Shown here piece by piece: positions 42,708-52,201 of a DNA stretch of 64,000 bases. How positions within the stretch are numbered: position 1 is the stretch's first letter; every line of letters starts with the position of its first letter. The notes under the pieces were generated by a model, which saw nothing but the letters and a program-made list of their open reading frames with translations, was not told the origin of the DNA and ran no database searches. The translations under genes were made by a program, and so were the position numbers. Source of the stretch: Mangrovimonas cancribranchiae. GTDB lineage: Bacteria; Bacteroidota; Bacteroidia; Flavobacteriales; Flavobacteriaceae. The DNA is taken from contig NZ_CP136925.1 of the NCBI RefSeq assembly GCF_037126245.1, positions 860,001 to 924,000 on the forward strand, written 5' to 3'.

Positions 42708-45083
42708 ATGATACGAAAACTAACACTATTTTGTCTCTTATGCTTTATACAAAATGTAACCGCACAAACCATAACTGGAAAAGTGGTTGATACCGATGGT
42801 GCTTCTATAGCAGGAGCAAGTGTATTTGTTACAGAGCTTAATATAGGTGCTATGACTAACGACTCGGGAGCATTTAGGCTGAATAACTTAGTTCAAGGAG
42901 AACTTGTAGTTAAAGTACAAGCTATTGGTTTTAAACCAAGCTCAAAAGCAATTACTTTAAAAGGTGATACGACTTTGAATTTTACCCTAGAAATGGATAA
43001 TAATTTAAATACTGTTGAGCTTTTTGGAAATCGCTATAAGCATCCTGATAAAATTGAAGCTATTACTAGATTACCTTTAGCACCATACGAGCAAATTCAA
43101 AGTATTTCTATTGTTTCAGAAAAATTAATAGAACAACAAGGAAACCTCACCATATCGGAAGCGACACGAAATGTACCAGGTGTATATACGTTTGCAACTT
43201 ATGGTAATAAAAGAGAAAGTATGTCGTCTCGTGGTTTTCGCGGTATTCCTATTTTAAAAAATGGTGTTCGTGTACATTCCGATTTTAGAGGAACCGGGAT
43301 TTTAACCGACATGCAAGGGGTAGATAATATTCAAGTATTAAAAGGCTCTTCTGCCATTACACAAGGGGTTGCTACCGATTTAGGAAGTCCAGGTGGTGTT
43401 GTAAATATTGTAACTAAAACACCAAAATATACTTTTGGAGGTAATGTGTCGTTGCGAGCAGGAAGTTTTGGACAGGTAAGAACCGCTTATGATGTTTACG
43501 GCCCTTTAACAAAGAGCAAAAATGTCGCCTTTAGAATTAATGGTGCTTTGGAACGTGCCGATGGATTCCGTTCAGGAATTTCTTCAGAGCGTTTTTATAT
43601 TAACCCATCGTTAGAATGGCGTATTGATGATAAATCGACTTTAACATTAGAAATGGACTATTTTGATGATAGTAGAACTCCAGATGTAGGAACCGTAAAC
43701 TTAAATGAAAATAACGTTAATGCTATTTACGATTTACCTTACGATCAGTTTTTAGGATTTAAAAATGATAAATCACTAACAAAAAATACAACATTCTCAG
43801 TACGTTTTAATAGAGAGCTAAATGACAAGTTAACGTTAAAAGCAGCTTATTATAAGTCTAATTTAGACTTAGATGATAAAGGAGCTAGTTTAGGAAATGT
43901 GGTGAATGATGAAATAACAGGAGATCCTATTTATAATTTACGTAGCCGTGGGTATTCTACCTCTACTAGAAAAGACGACAATGCTGTTTTACAAGTAGAT
44001 ATTATAGGTAACGAGCTAAAAACCGGTTCTATATCACATACCTTTCAAGTAGGGTTTGATTATAGAACAACTAAGTATAGTACTTATTCAAGTAGTGTTT
44101 CAGCTGTTGATACCATTAATGTATTTACTTCTAACACCCACAATTTGCCAGGAGACTTAAACTTTTCATCCCCAAGAGTTGGAGGAGCCGAATCTAGAGC
44201 TTTAGGTTTTGTAGCACAAGATGTAATTACATTTAATAACTGGTTAAAGTCGTTTGTTGGGATTCGTTATAGTAAAACCCAAACCGATGCCGAGACAGAA
44301 ACTACCGAAAGCGATGCATTTAATCCATTAGCAGGAGTTATTGTAACACCATATAAAAACATTAACGTTTTTGCATCTTACACTAATAGTTCAAATCCAA
44401 GATCGGCTACACGATTAGATGAAAATGGAAATGAATTAGGTAATGAACGTTTCGATCAAATAGAAGCTGGTATTAAAACCAATTGGTTAGATAATAGATT
44501 ACGTTTTAACTTTACCTTCTTTAAAATTAATAACAAGGATATTAACTTACCTGTTTACGATGAAAACTGGGTGGCAACAGGATTTTACCAAAAAGGAGGA
44601 AATGATGAACGCAAGGGAATCGAGGTTGAATTAAGTGGTCGTATTTTAGATAACCTTGAAGTTATTACAGGATACTCTTATATAGATGCGCAATATAAAG
44701 AACACACTTCGTTTGTTTACGGTTCGGCACCATTAAATACACCAAGACATACGTTTAATGCTTACGCTAATTATAGCTTTAAACAAAAGCTAGAAGGTTT
44801 ATCACTAGGAGCTGGTGTATATTACACAGGCGAGCGACCAATAAACGATTGGAGTGCTGGTGCTGTTACTCACGAAGGTATTGTACCAAACCAAAAGCCA
44901 TTTAATGTAGATGCTTATATGTTAACTAATATACAGGCAGCATATCAATTTAATAATCACTGGAATGTTAGAGTATTGCTAAATAATGTGTTTAATGAAA
45001 TAGGATACAATGCCTACAGAACACGTTATATAAACCAAACCGACCCTAGGAATTTTGCAGCTGTTTTAAGCTATAGATTCTAG
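42708..45083 (+). CDS. TonB-dependent siderophore-type receptor
   Basis: A 791-residue outer-membrane receptor. It has a signal peptide (about residues 1-19), a carboxypeptidase-regulatory-like domain (20-103; GKVVDTDGASIAGASVFVTE and GELVVKVQAIGFKP), a plug (about 125-245; SSRGFRGIPILKNGVRVHSD, NIQVLKGSSAITQGVATDLG, SPGGVVNIVTKTP) and a 22-strand barrel ending SYRF, the usual terminal Phe. The plug resembles FhuA/FecA-type siderophore receptors (SSRGF). Import of a ferric siderophore, driven by TonB-ExbBD, is the likely job, supported by the Fur-like box upstream. A terminator follows the gene. Confidence 0.9.
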   Translation: MIRKLTLFCLLCFIQNVTAQTITGKVVDTDGASIAGASVFVTELNIGAMTNDSGAFRLNNLVQGELVVKVQAIGFKPSSKAITLKGDTTLNFTLEMDNNLNTVELFGNRYKHPDKIEAITRLPLAPYEQIQSISIVSEKLIEQQGNLTISEATRNVPGVYTFATYGNKRESMSSRGFRGIPILKNGVRVHSDFRGTGILTDMQGVDNIQVLKGSSAITQGVATDLGSPGGVVNIVTKTPKYTFGGNVSLRAGSFGQVRTAYDVYGPLTKSKNVAFRINGALERADGFRSGISSERFYINPSLEWRIDDKSTLTLEMDYFDDSRTPDVGTVNLNENNVNAIYDLPYDQFLGFKNDKSLTKNTTFSVRFNRELNDKLTLKAAYYKSNLDLDDKGASLGNVVNDEITGDPIYNLRSRGYSTSTRKDDNAVLQVDIIGNELKTGSISHTFQVGFDYRTTKYSTYSSSVSAVDTINVFTSNTHNLPGDLNFSSPRVGGAESRALGFVAQDVITFNNWLKSFVGIRYSKTQTDAETETTESDAFNPLAGVIVTPYKNINVFASYTNSSNPRSATRLDENGNELGNERFDQIEAGIKTNWLDNRLRFNFTFFKINNKDINLPVYDENWVATGFYQKGGNDERKGIEVELSGRILDNLEVITGYSYIDAQYKEHTSFVYGSAPLNTPRHTFNAYANYSFKQKLEGLSLGAGVYYTGERPINDWSAGAVTHEGIVPNQKPFNVDAYMLTNIQAAYQFNNHWNVRVLLNNVFNEIGYNAYRTRYINQTDPRNFAAVLSYRF

Positions 45084-45104
45084 AATTTAATTGTAAGTAT
45101 ATTA

Positions 45105-45137
45105 AAAAAAGCACAACAATTACTGTTGTGCTTTTTT
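45105..45137. terminator. Terminator after the TonB receptor gene
   Basis: Fourteen-base perfect stem AAAAAAGCACAACA (45105-45118) and TGTTGTGCTTTTTT (45124-45137); it probably also serves the convergent pepT. Confidence 0.93.
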
Positions 45138-45161
45138 ACTTTATAAAGAATATGAATAACT

Positions 45162-46406
45162 TTAATTGCTATATTTTTCAGCAGTTAGTTCGGCAATTTT
45201 ACAAATAACTTGTGTCGCTTTTATAATACTTTCTACAGGAACATACTCGTAGCGTCCATGGAAATTGTGCCCGCCAGCAAATATGTTAGGACACGGTAAT
45301 CCCATATAGCTTAACTGGGAACCATCGGTACCACCACGAATAGGTTTAATGATTGGCTCAATGTCCAGTTGTTTCATAGCTTCCTCTGCAATATCTACAA
45401 TATGCATTACTGGTTCTACTTTTTCTTTCATATTAAAGTATTGATCTTTAATATCAATATTAATTACTTCTTTTTCGTACTGGGTGTTTAATTCTTCGGC
45501 CAGTTTTAGCATGACTTCTTTGCGTGCTTCGAAGTGGCTTTTATCATGATCGCGAATAATATATTCTAAAGTCGTTTTTTCAACAGCCCCTTTCATATTA
45601 TGTAAATGAAAAAAGCCCTGATAGCCTTCGGTATGTTCTGGTGTTTCTAGTCTTGGTAACGAATTAATAAATTCTGTGGCAATGTACATAGAATTTACCA
45701 GTTTTCCTTTAGCATAGCCAGGATGTACAATTTTACCTTTTACGGTCACCACAGCGCCAGCAGCATTAAAGTTTTCGTACTCCAATTCGCCTACTTGGCT
45801 ACCATCCATGGTATAAGCCCATTCTGCTCCAAATTTTTCAACATCAAATTTGTGAGCACCACGGCCTATTTCTTCATCGGGAGTAAACCCAACTTTTATA
45901 TCGCCATGTTTTATTTCGGGGTGTTGAATTAAATATTCCATAGCCGAAACAATTTCGCAAATCCCAGCTTTATCATCGGCGCCAAGAAGTGTGGTGCCAT
46001 CAGTAGTGATAAGCGTTTGCCCAATGTAAAGTTTTAAGTCTTCAAAATAATCTGGCGATAATACGATACCTTCTTCTTTATTTAAAAGAATGTCGTTACC
46101 ATCGTAATTCGGAATTATTTTAGGATTTACGTTAGCACCTGTAAAATCTGGAGACGTATCAAAATGCGATACAAAGCCAATAGCAGGAACTTTGTGATCT
46201 ACATTACTTGGTAGGGTTGCCATGATGTATGCATTCTCATCGATAGTTACATCGGATAATCCAATAGCTTTAAGTTCTTCAACTAATTTATTAGCTAAAT
46301 CCCATTGTTTTTCAGTGCTTGGTGTGGTGTTAGATTTTGGGTCGGACTCGGTATCTATTGTAACATAGCTTACAAATCGATCTATAATATGTTGTTTATC
46401 TATCAT
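45162..46406 (-). CDS. pepT: Peptidase T (tripeptide aminopeptidase)
   Basis: A 414-residue cytoplasmic M20 metallopeptidase that cleaves the N-terminal residue from tripeptides. Zinc ligands and catalytic residues are in [14 protein letters not shown] (H81, D83), [36 protein letters not shown] and, at the end, [20 protein letters not shown] with [13 protein letters not shown]. The length matches PepT closely. It is a single gene, divergent from pyrD over 75 bases. Confidence 0.95.
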   Translation of the reverse strand: MIDKQHIIDRFVSYVTIDTESDPKSNTTPSTEKQWDLANKLVEELKAIGLSDVTIDENAYIMATLPSNVDHKVPAIGFVSHFDTSPDFTGANVNPKIIPNYDGNDILLNKEEGIVLSPDYFEDLKLYIGQTLITTDGTTLLGADDKAGICEIVSAMEYLIQHPEIKHGDIKVGFTPDEEIGRGAHKFDVEKFGAEWAYTMDGSQVGELEYENFNAAGAVVTVKGKIVHPGYAKGKLVNSMYIATEFINSLPRLETPEHTEGYQGFFHLHNMKGAVEKTTLEYIIRDHDKSHFEARKEVMLKLAEELNTQYEKEVINIDIKDQYFNMKEKVEPVMHIVDIAEEAMKQLDIEPIIKPIRGGTDGSQLSYMGLPCPNIFAGGHNFHGRYEYVPVESIIKATQVICKIAELTAEKYSN

Positions 46407-46456
46407 TATGATATTTTTTTTGAAGTGTTATTACGTTAAAACATAGCCAAAAATAC

Positions 46457-46464
46457 TATTTTTG
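46457..46464 (+). promoter_or_regulatory. Candidate -7 element of pyrD
   Basis: TATTTTTG matches TAnnTTTG, 17 bases before the pyrD start codon; no clear -33 TTG is seen (TTA at 46431). Confidence 0.45.
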
Positions 46465-46481
46465 CAGCACAAATTAGTATT

Positions 46482-47501
46482 ATGTACAAAGCTTTCGTTC
46501 GTCCCATTTTTTTCTTGTTCGATCCAGAAAATATTCATCATTTCACGTTTTCATTTATCCGTTTTTTAAATAAGCTTCCTTTTGTGTCTTCAATATTTAG
46601 AAGTTTGTATTTAGTAAATGATAAGCGGTTAGAAAAACATTTATTTGGCTTAACATTTAAAAACCCTGTGGGCCTAGCTGCTGGCTTTGATAAAGATGCT
46701 AAACTATATAATGAATTAGGAGATTTAGGTTTTGGTTTTGTAGAAATAGGAACATTAACGCCAAAAGGGCAACCAGGAAATCCTAAAAAACGGTTGTTTA
46801 GGTTAAAAGCAGATAGCGCTATAATTAATAGGATGGGGTTTAATAATGGTGGTGTAGATGAAGCCGTTGAACGCTTAAAAAACAATAAAGGTGTGTTAAT
46901 TGGCGGTAATATTGGAAAGAACAAAGTTACTCCAAACGAACATGCTACCGATGATTATGTGTATTGCTTTAAAGCTTTATTTGATTATGTAGATTATTTT
47001 GTGGTTAATGTAAGTTCTCCTAACACCCCTAATTTAAGAGCGTTACAAGATAAAGAGCCCTTAACACAGTTACTACAAACCTTAAAAGACTTAAATGCTG
47101 AAAAGCCTAATCCTAAACCTATTTTACTTAAAATAGCACCCGATTTAACTAACGAACAGTTATTGGACATTATCGATATTGTTAAAATCACAAAAATAGA
47201 TGGTGTTATAGCAACTAATACAACAATATCTAGAGAAGGTTTACAATCTGAGAATAAAACCGAAGTTGGTGGGTTAAGTGGAAAACCATTAACCAAACGC
47301 TCAACTGAAGTAATTAAATTCTTATCAGAAAAGAGTAATAAAGCTTTTCCTATTATTGGTGTAGGCGGCATTCATTCTGCAAAAGATGCTTTAGAAAAGT
47401 TAGATGCAGGTGCCGATTTAGTGCAGTTATATACAGGCTTTATTTATGAAGGACCAAAATTGGTAAAAGCAATTAATAAAGCCATATTAAAACGCTTGTA
47501 G
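46482..47501 (+). CDS. pyrD: Dihydroorotate dehydrogenase (quinone), class 2
   Basis: A 339-residue FMN enzyme of pyrimidine synthesis, oxidising dihydroorotate with quinone at the inner membrane. The N-terminal extension ([20 protein letters not shown]) is the membrane-associating helix pair of class 2 enzymes. Conserved parts: [65 protein letters not shown] with the catalytic Ser, [13 protein letters not shown], and [20 protein letters not shown]. The next gene starts immediately after the stop codon. Confidence 0.95.
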   Translation: MYKAFVRPIFFLFDPENIHHFTFSFIRFLNKLPFVSSIFRSLYLVNDKRLEKHLFGLTFKNPVGLAAGFDKDAKLYNELGDLGFGFVEIGTLTPKGQPGNPKKRLFRLKADSAIINRMGFNNGGVDEAVERLKNNKGVLIGGNIGKNKVTPNEHATDDYVYCFKALFDYVDYFVVNVSSPNTPNLRALQDKEPLTQLLQTLKDLNAEKPNPKPILLKIAPDLTNEQLLDIIDIVKITKIDGVIATNTTISREGLQSENKTEVGGLSGKPLTKRSTEVIKFLSEKSNKAFPIIGVGGIHSAKDALEKLDAGADLVQLYTGFIYEGPKLVKAINKAILKRL

Positions 47502-48122
47502 TTGAATTACGATATACTCATATCGTTTGTTTTAGCAACCTCTGCTTTAGCTATATCACCTGGGCCAGATAATATTTATGTGCTTTTGCAAAGTATTGCT
47601 CATGGAAAAGCGTCCGGTTTGGCAACTGTGGCTGGATTAATTTCTGGTTGCTTGGTGCATACCACGCTTGTTGCTTTTGGTGTTTCGGCTATAATAAAAA
47701 ATAATGAAGACCTGTTTTTAATCATTAAAATTTTTGGCGCTTGTTACTTACTTTATTTAGCCTATAAAGTGTATAAAAGTAGCTCGCAATTACATTTAGA
47801 TGGTGGTCATGCCGTTCCCAAGAAAAGTTTAACACAGCTTTTTAAACAAGGCATTGTTATGAATGTGCTTAACCCTAAAGTGTCGTTGTTTTTTCTGGCT
47901 TTATTCCCAGGCTTTTTGTTTAGTAATACACTAAGTAAAGTCACACAGTTTTACGTGTTGGGCTTGTTGTTTATGTTAGTGTCTCTTATTATTTTTTCTG
48001 CTATTGCCATACTTTCTGGAGCAATATCTAATTACATTAAGCAACATGCTAATATAGGTGTGTACTTAAAATGGCTTCAAATTGTAGTATTTGTTCTGAT
48101 TGCGATTTTAATTCTGATATAG
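47502..48122 (+). CDS. LysE family translocator
   Basis: A 206-residue inner-membrane protein with about six hydrophobic segments. The LysE/RhtB signature ISPGPDNIYVLLQSIAHGKA is at residues 18-37, followed by GLATVAGLISGCLVHT and, later, GIVMNVLNPKVSLFFLALFP. It probably exports an amino acid or related compound; the substrate is unknown. The TTG start at 47502 directly follows the pyrD stop with no gap, so translation is likely coupled. Confidence 0.88.
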   Translation: MNYDILISFVLATSALAISPGPDNIYVLLQSIAHGKASGLATVAGLISGCLVHTTLVAFGVSAIIKNNEDLFLIIKIFGACYLLYLAYKVYKSSSQLHLDGGHAVPKKSLTQLFKQGIVMNVLNPKVSLFFLALFPGFLFSNTLSKVTQFYVLGLLFMLVSLIIFSAIAILSGAISNYIKQHANIGVYLKWLQIVVFVLIAILILI

Positions 48123-48159
48123 ATTTCAAGAAAACGTTTTCGTAGAACACAATCTTTCT

Positions 48160-48167
48160 TATCTTTG
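48160..48167 (+). promoter_or_regulatory. Candidate -7 element of the HMG-CoA lyase gene
   Basis: TATCTTTG, a full TAnnTTTG match, lies 7 bases before the ATG at 48175. The transcript would have a very short or no leader. Confidence 0.45.
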
Positions 48168-48174
48168 AATTTCT

Positions 48175-49038
48175 ATGAACGACCACGTAAAAATTATTGA
48201 ATGCCCTAGAGATGCCATGCAAGGCATTAAAGCATTTATCCCTACCCAAAAGAAGGTGCAATACATTCAGTCCTTATTACGTGTTGGGTTTGACACCATA
48301 GATTTTGGAAGTTTTGTATCACCCAAAGCCATTCCACAAATGGTAGATACTGCAGAGGTGTTATCGCAGCTAGATTTATCTAAAACCCAAAGTAAATTGC
48401 TCGCTATTATTGCAAATGTACGTGGCGCAAATGATGCTTCAAAACATGAGCAAATACAATATTTAGGGTATCCATTTTCTATATCCGAAAACTTTCAAAT
48501 GCGTAATACACATAAAACCATTTCGCAATCGGTAGATATTTTAAAGGAGATACTAGACATTGCAAGCAATTCTAATAAAGAGGTTGTTGTGTATATTTCT
48601 ATGGGATTTGGAAACCCTTATGGCGACCCTTGGAATGTTGATATAGTAGGGGAGTGGACCGAAAAATTAGCCGATATGGGAGTGAAAATATTATCGTTAA
48701 GCGATACTGTTGGCACATCAAACCCAGAAAATATTGATTATCTATTTTCCAACTTGATACCCAAATATCCTCACGTAGAGTTTGGAGCACATTTGCACAC
48801 CACGCCAACCACTTGGTTTGAGAAAGTAGATGCCGCTTATAAAGCTGGATGTAGACGGTTTGATGGCGCTATTCAAGGTTTTGGCGGTTGCCCCATGGCT
48901 AAAGACGAACTTACAGGCAATATGCCTACCGAAAAACTATTGTCTTATTTCACCTCAAAGAAATCTAGCGACTTAAATGCTATGAGTTTTGAAAGCGCTT
49001 ATAACGAAGCCACCAAAATATTTAGTCAGTATCATTAG
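48175..49038 (+). CDS. Hydroxymethylglutaryl-CoA lyase
   Basis: A 287-residue TIM-barrel enzyme that splits 3-hydroxy-3-methylglutaryl-CoA into acetoacetate and acetyl-CoA, the end of leucine breakdown. Conserved parts: IECPRDAMQGIKAFIPTQKK (the usual ExPRDGxQ is PRDAMQ here), GFDTIDFGSFVSPKAIPQM, LSLSDTVGTSNPENIDYL, FGAHLHTTPTTWFEKVDAAY and GAIQGFGGCPMAKDELTGN, which holds the catalytic Cys. The replacement of Gly by Ala in the first motif occurs in Bacteroidota forms. It appears to be a single-gene unit; the following 241 bases contain no gene. Confidence 0.9.
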   Translation: MNDHVKIIECPRDAMQGIKAFIPTQKKVQYIQSLLRVGFDTIDFGSFVSPKAIPQMVDTAEVLSQLDLSKTQSKLLAIIANVRGANDASKHEQIQYLGYPFSISENFQMRNTHKTISQSVDILKEILDIASNSNKEVVVYISMGFGNPYGDPWNVDIVGEWTEKLADMGVKILSLSDTVGTSNPENIDYLFSNLIPKYPHVEFGAHLHTTPTTWFEKVDAAYKAGCRRFDGAIQGFGGCPMAKDELTGNMPTEKLLSYFTSKKSSDLNAMSFESAYNEATKIFSQYH

Positions 49039-49279
49039 AGGTTTCTTTAATACGTTTTTAGTCTAAATAGTATAGTAATTAAGTAAAATAAATTTCTTTA
49101 ATTTCCTGGAAATAAAGGTTTTATGTGTAAAAAAATATTTGTTGTTGTTTAGTGAAAATTAAGTTTTTCACGTTTCTGTGTAACATTTATAACACTAAAA
49201 CTGAAATATTAGTTATTAATTAGCGTTACCTTTTATTTAAAGTAACAAGTAACACAAGTAGTATTTAGATTTATATAAA

Positions 49280-49717
49280 ATGAAAAAGATAATATTTTTA
49301 TTAGCCATTGTATTAGTTTCTAATATGATGTTTTCTCAAGATTGGCATAACAATTTTAAAGACGCACAATCAAAAGCACAGGAGTCTCATAAACCTATGA
49401 TTTTGGTTTTTTCAGGGTCAGATTGGTGTGCCCCTTGTATTAAGTTAGATAAGCAAGTCTTCCAAAGTGACGCTTTTAAAAACTATGCCAATGAAAATGT
49501 CGTTTTAATTCGTGCAGATTTTCCGCGTAAAAAACAAAACGCCTTATCCGATGAACAACAAAAACAAAATAGAGGTTTAGCCGAAAAGTATAACCCCAAT
49601 GGTTTCTTTCCTTATGTATTAGTCCTAAACGAAAAAGGAGATATATTAGGTAAAATGGGCTATGAAAAAGTAAAACCTGAAACTTATATAAATAAACTCC
49701 AATCATTTGTAAAGTAA
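49280..49717 (+). CDS. Exported thioredoxin-like protein
   Basis: A 145-residue protein with a signal peptide (residues 1-19) and a thioredoxin fold of the DUF255/Thioredoxin_7 type: FSGSDWCAPCIKLDKQVFQS with C50-x2-C53, then VLIRADFPRKKQNALSDEQQ and NPNGFFPYVLVLNEKGDILG. It should act in the periplasm as a disulfide reductase. It opens a five-gene run with zero to two bases between genes (apbE next, starting at the very next base), so its redox partner is probably encoded there. Confidence 0.87.
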   Translation: MKKIIFLLAIVLVSNMMFSQDWHNNFKDAQSKAQESHKPMILVFSGSDWCAPCIKLDKQVFQSDAFKNYANENVVLIRADFPRKKQNALSDEQQKQNRGLAEKYNPNGFFPYVLVLNEKGDILGKMGYEKVKPETYINKLQSFVK

Positions 49718-50698
49718 ATGAAATTTCTGCTACCGCTATATTGTTTTCTTATAGTATCTCAAGTAACTTTAGCTCAAGGGACTTACAAGAAGACCTTAAA
49801 GTTAATGGGAAGTCGGTTTGATATTACAGTTATTGCCGATTCTCAAGAAGAATCCGATATTTTTATAAACGATGCCGTTGAAGAAATACAACGTATAGAA
49901 CGCTTAATATCGTCTTGGGATCCAAATTCGCAAACATCATTAATAAATAGTCAAGCAGGTGTAAAACCAGTTGTTGTCGATTTAGAATTATTTAACCTAA
50001 TAAAACGAGCTATTGGTATTTCAAACCTTACACAAGGCGCTTTTGATATATCGTATGCCTCAATGGATAAAATTTGGCAGTTTGATGGCAGTATGACCAA
50101 AATGCCCGAAGCTTCTACAATAAAACAATCTGTATCTAAAGTAGGGTATAAGAATATTATTCTAGATGAAGCAAACCATAGTGTGTTTTTAAAATTGAAG
50201 GGTATGAAAATTGGTTTTGGAGCCATAGGAAAAGGCTATGCTGCAGATCAAGCTAAAGCGCTTTTAAAAGAAAAAGGTGTACAAGGAGGTATTATAAATG
50301 CCTCGGGTGATATGAACACTTGGGGCTATCAAACCAACGGAAAACCCTGGCAAATAGCTATAACCAATCCGTTAAATAAAGAGCATGTTTTTGCTATGCT
50401 TCCAGTAGATAATCGTGCTATTGTAACCTCTGGTAATTACGAAAAGTATGTAAAGTTTAATAATACAAGGTATACCCATATTATAGATCCAAGAACAGGA
50501 TACCCAAGTACAGGTGTAATTAGCGTAAGCGTACTAGCACCAAAAGCCGAATTAGCCGATGCTTTAGCAACATCTATCTTTGTAATGGGAAAAGATATTG
50601 GATTAGATTTTGTTAACCAATTAGATCAAATTGATTGTATAATAATAGATGAGAATGGAACCGTTTTCTATTCAAATAAAATAAAACCAAAAAAATGA
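49718..50698 (+). CDS. apbE: FAD:protein FMN transferase ApbE
   Basis: A 326-residue exported enzyme that attaches FMN through a phosphodiester bond to Ser/Thr of target proteins. It has a signal peptide (about residues 1-19), then LMGSRFDITVIADSQEESDI, RIERLISSWDPNSQTSLIN, GAFDISYASMDKIW, GFGAIGKGYAADQAKALLKE, GGIINASGDMNTWG and THIIDPRTGYPSTG, all typical of ApbE including the metal- and FAD-binding parts. It starts at the base after the thioredoxin-like stop and overlaps the DUF4266 gene by four bases (ATGA). Its target is not obvious from the window; DUF4266 and DUF3570 products are candidates. Confidence 0.93.
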   Translation: MKFLLPLYCFLIVSQVTLAQGTYKKTLKLMGSRFDITVIADSQEESDIFINDAVEEIQRIERLISSWDPNSQTSLINSQAGVKPVVVDLELFNLIKRAIGISNLTQGAFDISYASMDKIWQFDGSMTKMPEASTIKQSVSKVGYKNIILDEANHSVFLKLKGMKIGFGAIGKGYAADQAKALLKEKGVQGGIINASGDMNTWGYQTNGKPWQIAITNPLNKEHVFAMLPVDNRAIVTSGNYEKYVKFNNTRYTHIIDPRTGYPSTGVISVSVLAPKAELADALATSIFVMGKDIGLDFVNQLDQIDCIIIDENGTVFYSNKIKPKK

Positions 50699-50904
50699 AA
50701 AAGCTTATAATGTTAAGTGTATTCGCTTTGTTTTTAAGTTCGTGTGTCACGGTAAAAGAATACGATAAAGTTAATATAAACGATCCAGAAATGGTATTGT
50801 CTGCAAAGAAAATAGAGCGTTTTGAAACTAATTTTCAATTATACCGTGAAGCCTCTTCTGGAGCTAATGGAGGAAAAACAGGAGGAGGCTGTGGTTGTAA
50901 TTAA
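50695..50904 (+). CDS. DUF4266 small lipoprotein
   Basis: A 69-residue lipoprotein: the lipobox LSSC gives Cys17. The body NINDPEMVLSAKKIERFETN then FQLYREASSGANGGKTGGGC ends with the family tail GGGCGCN. DUF4266 proteins are small, nearly always next to DUF3570, and of unknown function. The glycine-rich tail with two cysteines could bind a metal or cofactor, and the SSGAN segment resembles, without matching, the ApbE flavinylation consensus. It overlaps apbE by four bases and precedes the DUF3570 gene by two. Confidence 0.9.
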   Translation: MKKLIMLSVFALFLSSCVTVKEYDKVNINDPEMVLSAKKIERFETNFQLYREASSGANGGKTGGGCGCN

Positions 50905-50906
50905 TT

Positions 50907-52196
50907 ATGAAAAAAGCAGTAAGCATACTAATAGGTCTTCTAAGCTTGATTTCTTATGGTCAAGAAGTCAATGAAGATGATGCAACATCGTACAAAAAGA
51001 AAGTTTTAGAGTCGACAGAGGTTGATTTTTTAATGAGCTACTACACACAAGACGGTAATCACGCCGCAGTTTCAGGAGGACAAGGTACAGAAGAATTAAC
51101 CGATCTTACACCAACTTTTGTTGTCGCTGTTCCTTTAAATAGCGACGACGTTTTAACGGTCGATGCTGGTATTTCTGCATACTCGTCGGCCTCATCAAGT
51201 AATATTAATCCATTCGATTCATCCAAACCAGCAAGTCCATATTCCGACTCATCTGGAGCATCAGCTTCCGATGTTTGGGTAGGTGCAAATATGGGGTATT
51301 CTCACAGTTCAGATGACAGAAATAATATTATTGAAGGGCATCTAAGCGTCGCTACAGAATATGATTATTTCTCTTTGGGATTTGGAGGAAGTTATACCCG
51401 TTTATTTAACGAAAAAAATACCGAAATAAGTGCAAAAGCCAATGTGTTTTTAGATACTTGGAATCCGCAATATCCTATAGAATTACGCCCAGATTTTTCA
51501 AATAATAATATTACTGGAACAGGAACGTATAATCCATTTAAATATCAGGCTTTTAATGATGAAAACCGTAATTCGTACAGTTTGTCTATAAGTGTTTCAC
51601 AAATACTATCTAAAAAATTACAAGCGTCTGTTTTTATCGATTTCGTACAGCAAGAAGGATTATTGTCAACACCACATCAACGGGTATATTTTAAAGATCA
51701 GCCAGACTTTTTTATTGATGATTTTCAATTAGCCGATGATGTAGAGCGCTTACCAGATACACGTTTTAAAATTCCTGTTGGTGCACGTTTAAACTATTTT
51801 GTAAACGAACGTTTAACCGTTAGGACCTATTATCGTTTTTACAATGATGATTGGGGTATAAACTCGCATACGGCAAGTATAGAATTACCTTTTAAAATTT
51901 CAGATAAATTTACAGTATATCCAGTATATCGTTTTTATACTCAAACAGCAGCAGATTATTTTGCACCGTATGAGGCACATCTTTCAACAGAAGAATTTTA
52001 TACCTCAGATTACGATTTATCCAAATTCCATAGCAATCAATATGGCTTTGGGTTTAATTACACCGATATTTTTGCTTCCATGCACTTATGGAAATTTGGT
52101 TTAAAAAGTATAGACTTCCGCTATGGTTATTACGACAGAAGCGATGGGTTAAGTGCTAATATATTTTCTGCAGGATTTAAGTTTATAATGGACTAA
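50907..52196 (+). CDS. DUF3570 outer-membrane beta-barrel-like protein
   Basis: A 429-residue exported protein: signal peptide (about residues 1-18, ending SYG), a short polar linker, then alternating aromatic strands to a C-terminal FSAGFKFIMD, as expected of an outer-membrane barrel. DUF3570 features include VDFLMSYYTQDGNHAAVSGG near residue 39 and GVSL-like strands such as FSLGFGGSYTRLFNEKNTEI. A loop near residues 111-123 carries SDSSGASASDVW; S116-G-A-S119 resembles the flavinylation motif of ApbE substrates. The function is unknown, but co-occurrence with ApbE, DUF4266 and thioredoxin suggests extracytoplasmic redox work. Confidence 0.9.
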   Translation: MKKAVSILIGLLSLISYGQEVNEDDATSYKKKVLESTEVDFLMSYYTQDGNHAAVSGGQGTEELTDLTPTFVVAVPLNSDDVLTVDAGISAYSSASSSNINPFDSSKPASPYSDSSGASASDVWVGANMGYSHSSDDRNNIIEGHLSVATEYDYFSLGFGGSYTRLFNEKNTEISAKANVFLDTWNPQYPIELRPDFSNNNITGTGTYNPFKYQAFNDENRNSYSLSISVSQILSKKLQASVFIDFVQQEGLLSTPHQRVYFKDQPDFFIDDFQLADDVERLPDTRFKIPVGARLNYFVNERLTVRTYYRFYNDDWGINSHTASIELPFKISDKFTVYPVYRFYTQTAADYFAPYEAHLSTEEFYTSDYDLSKFHSNQYGFGFNYTDIFASMHLWKFGLKSIDFRYGYYDRSDGLSANIFSAGFKFIMD

Positions 52197-52201
52197 GTTT
52201 G

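Noticed and set aside
49039-49279. Gene or RNA in the 241-base gap after the HMG-CoA lyase gene
   Set aside because: AT-rich sequence with a weak GTTAC/GTAAC inverted repeat near 49225-49246; nothing that supports a gene or a known RNA.
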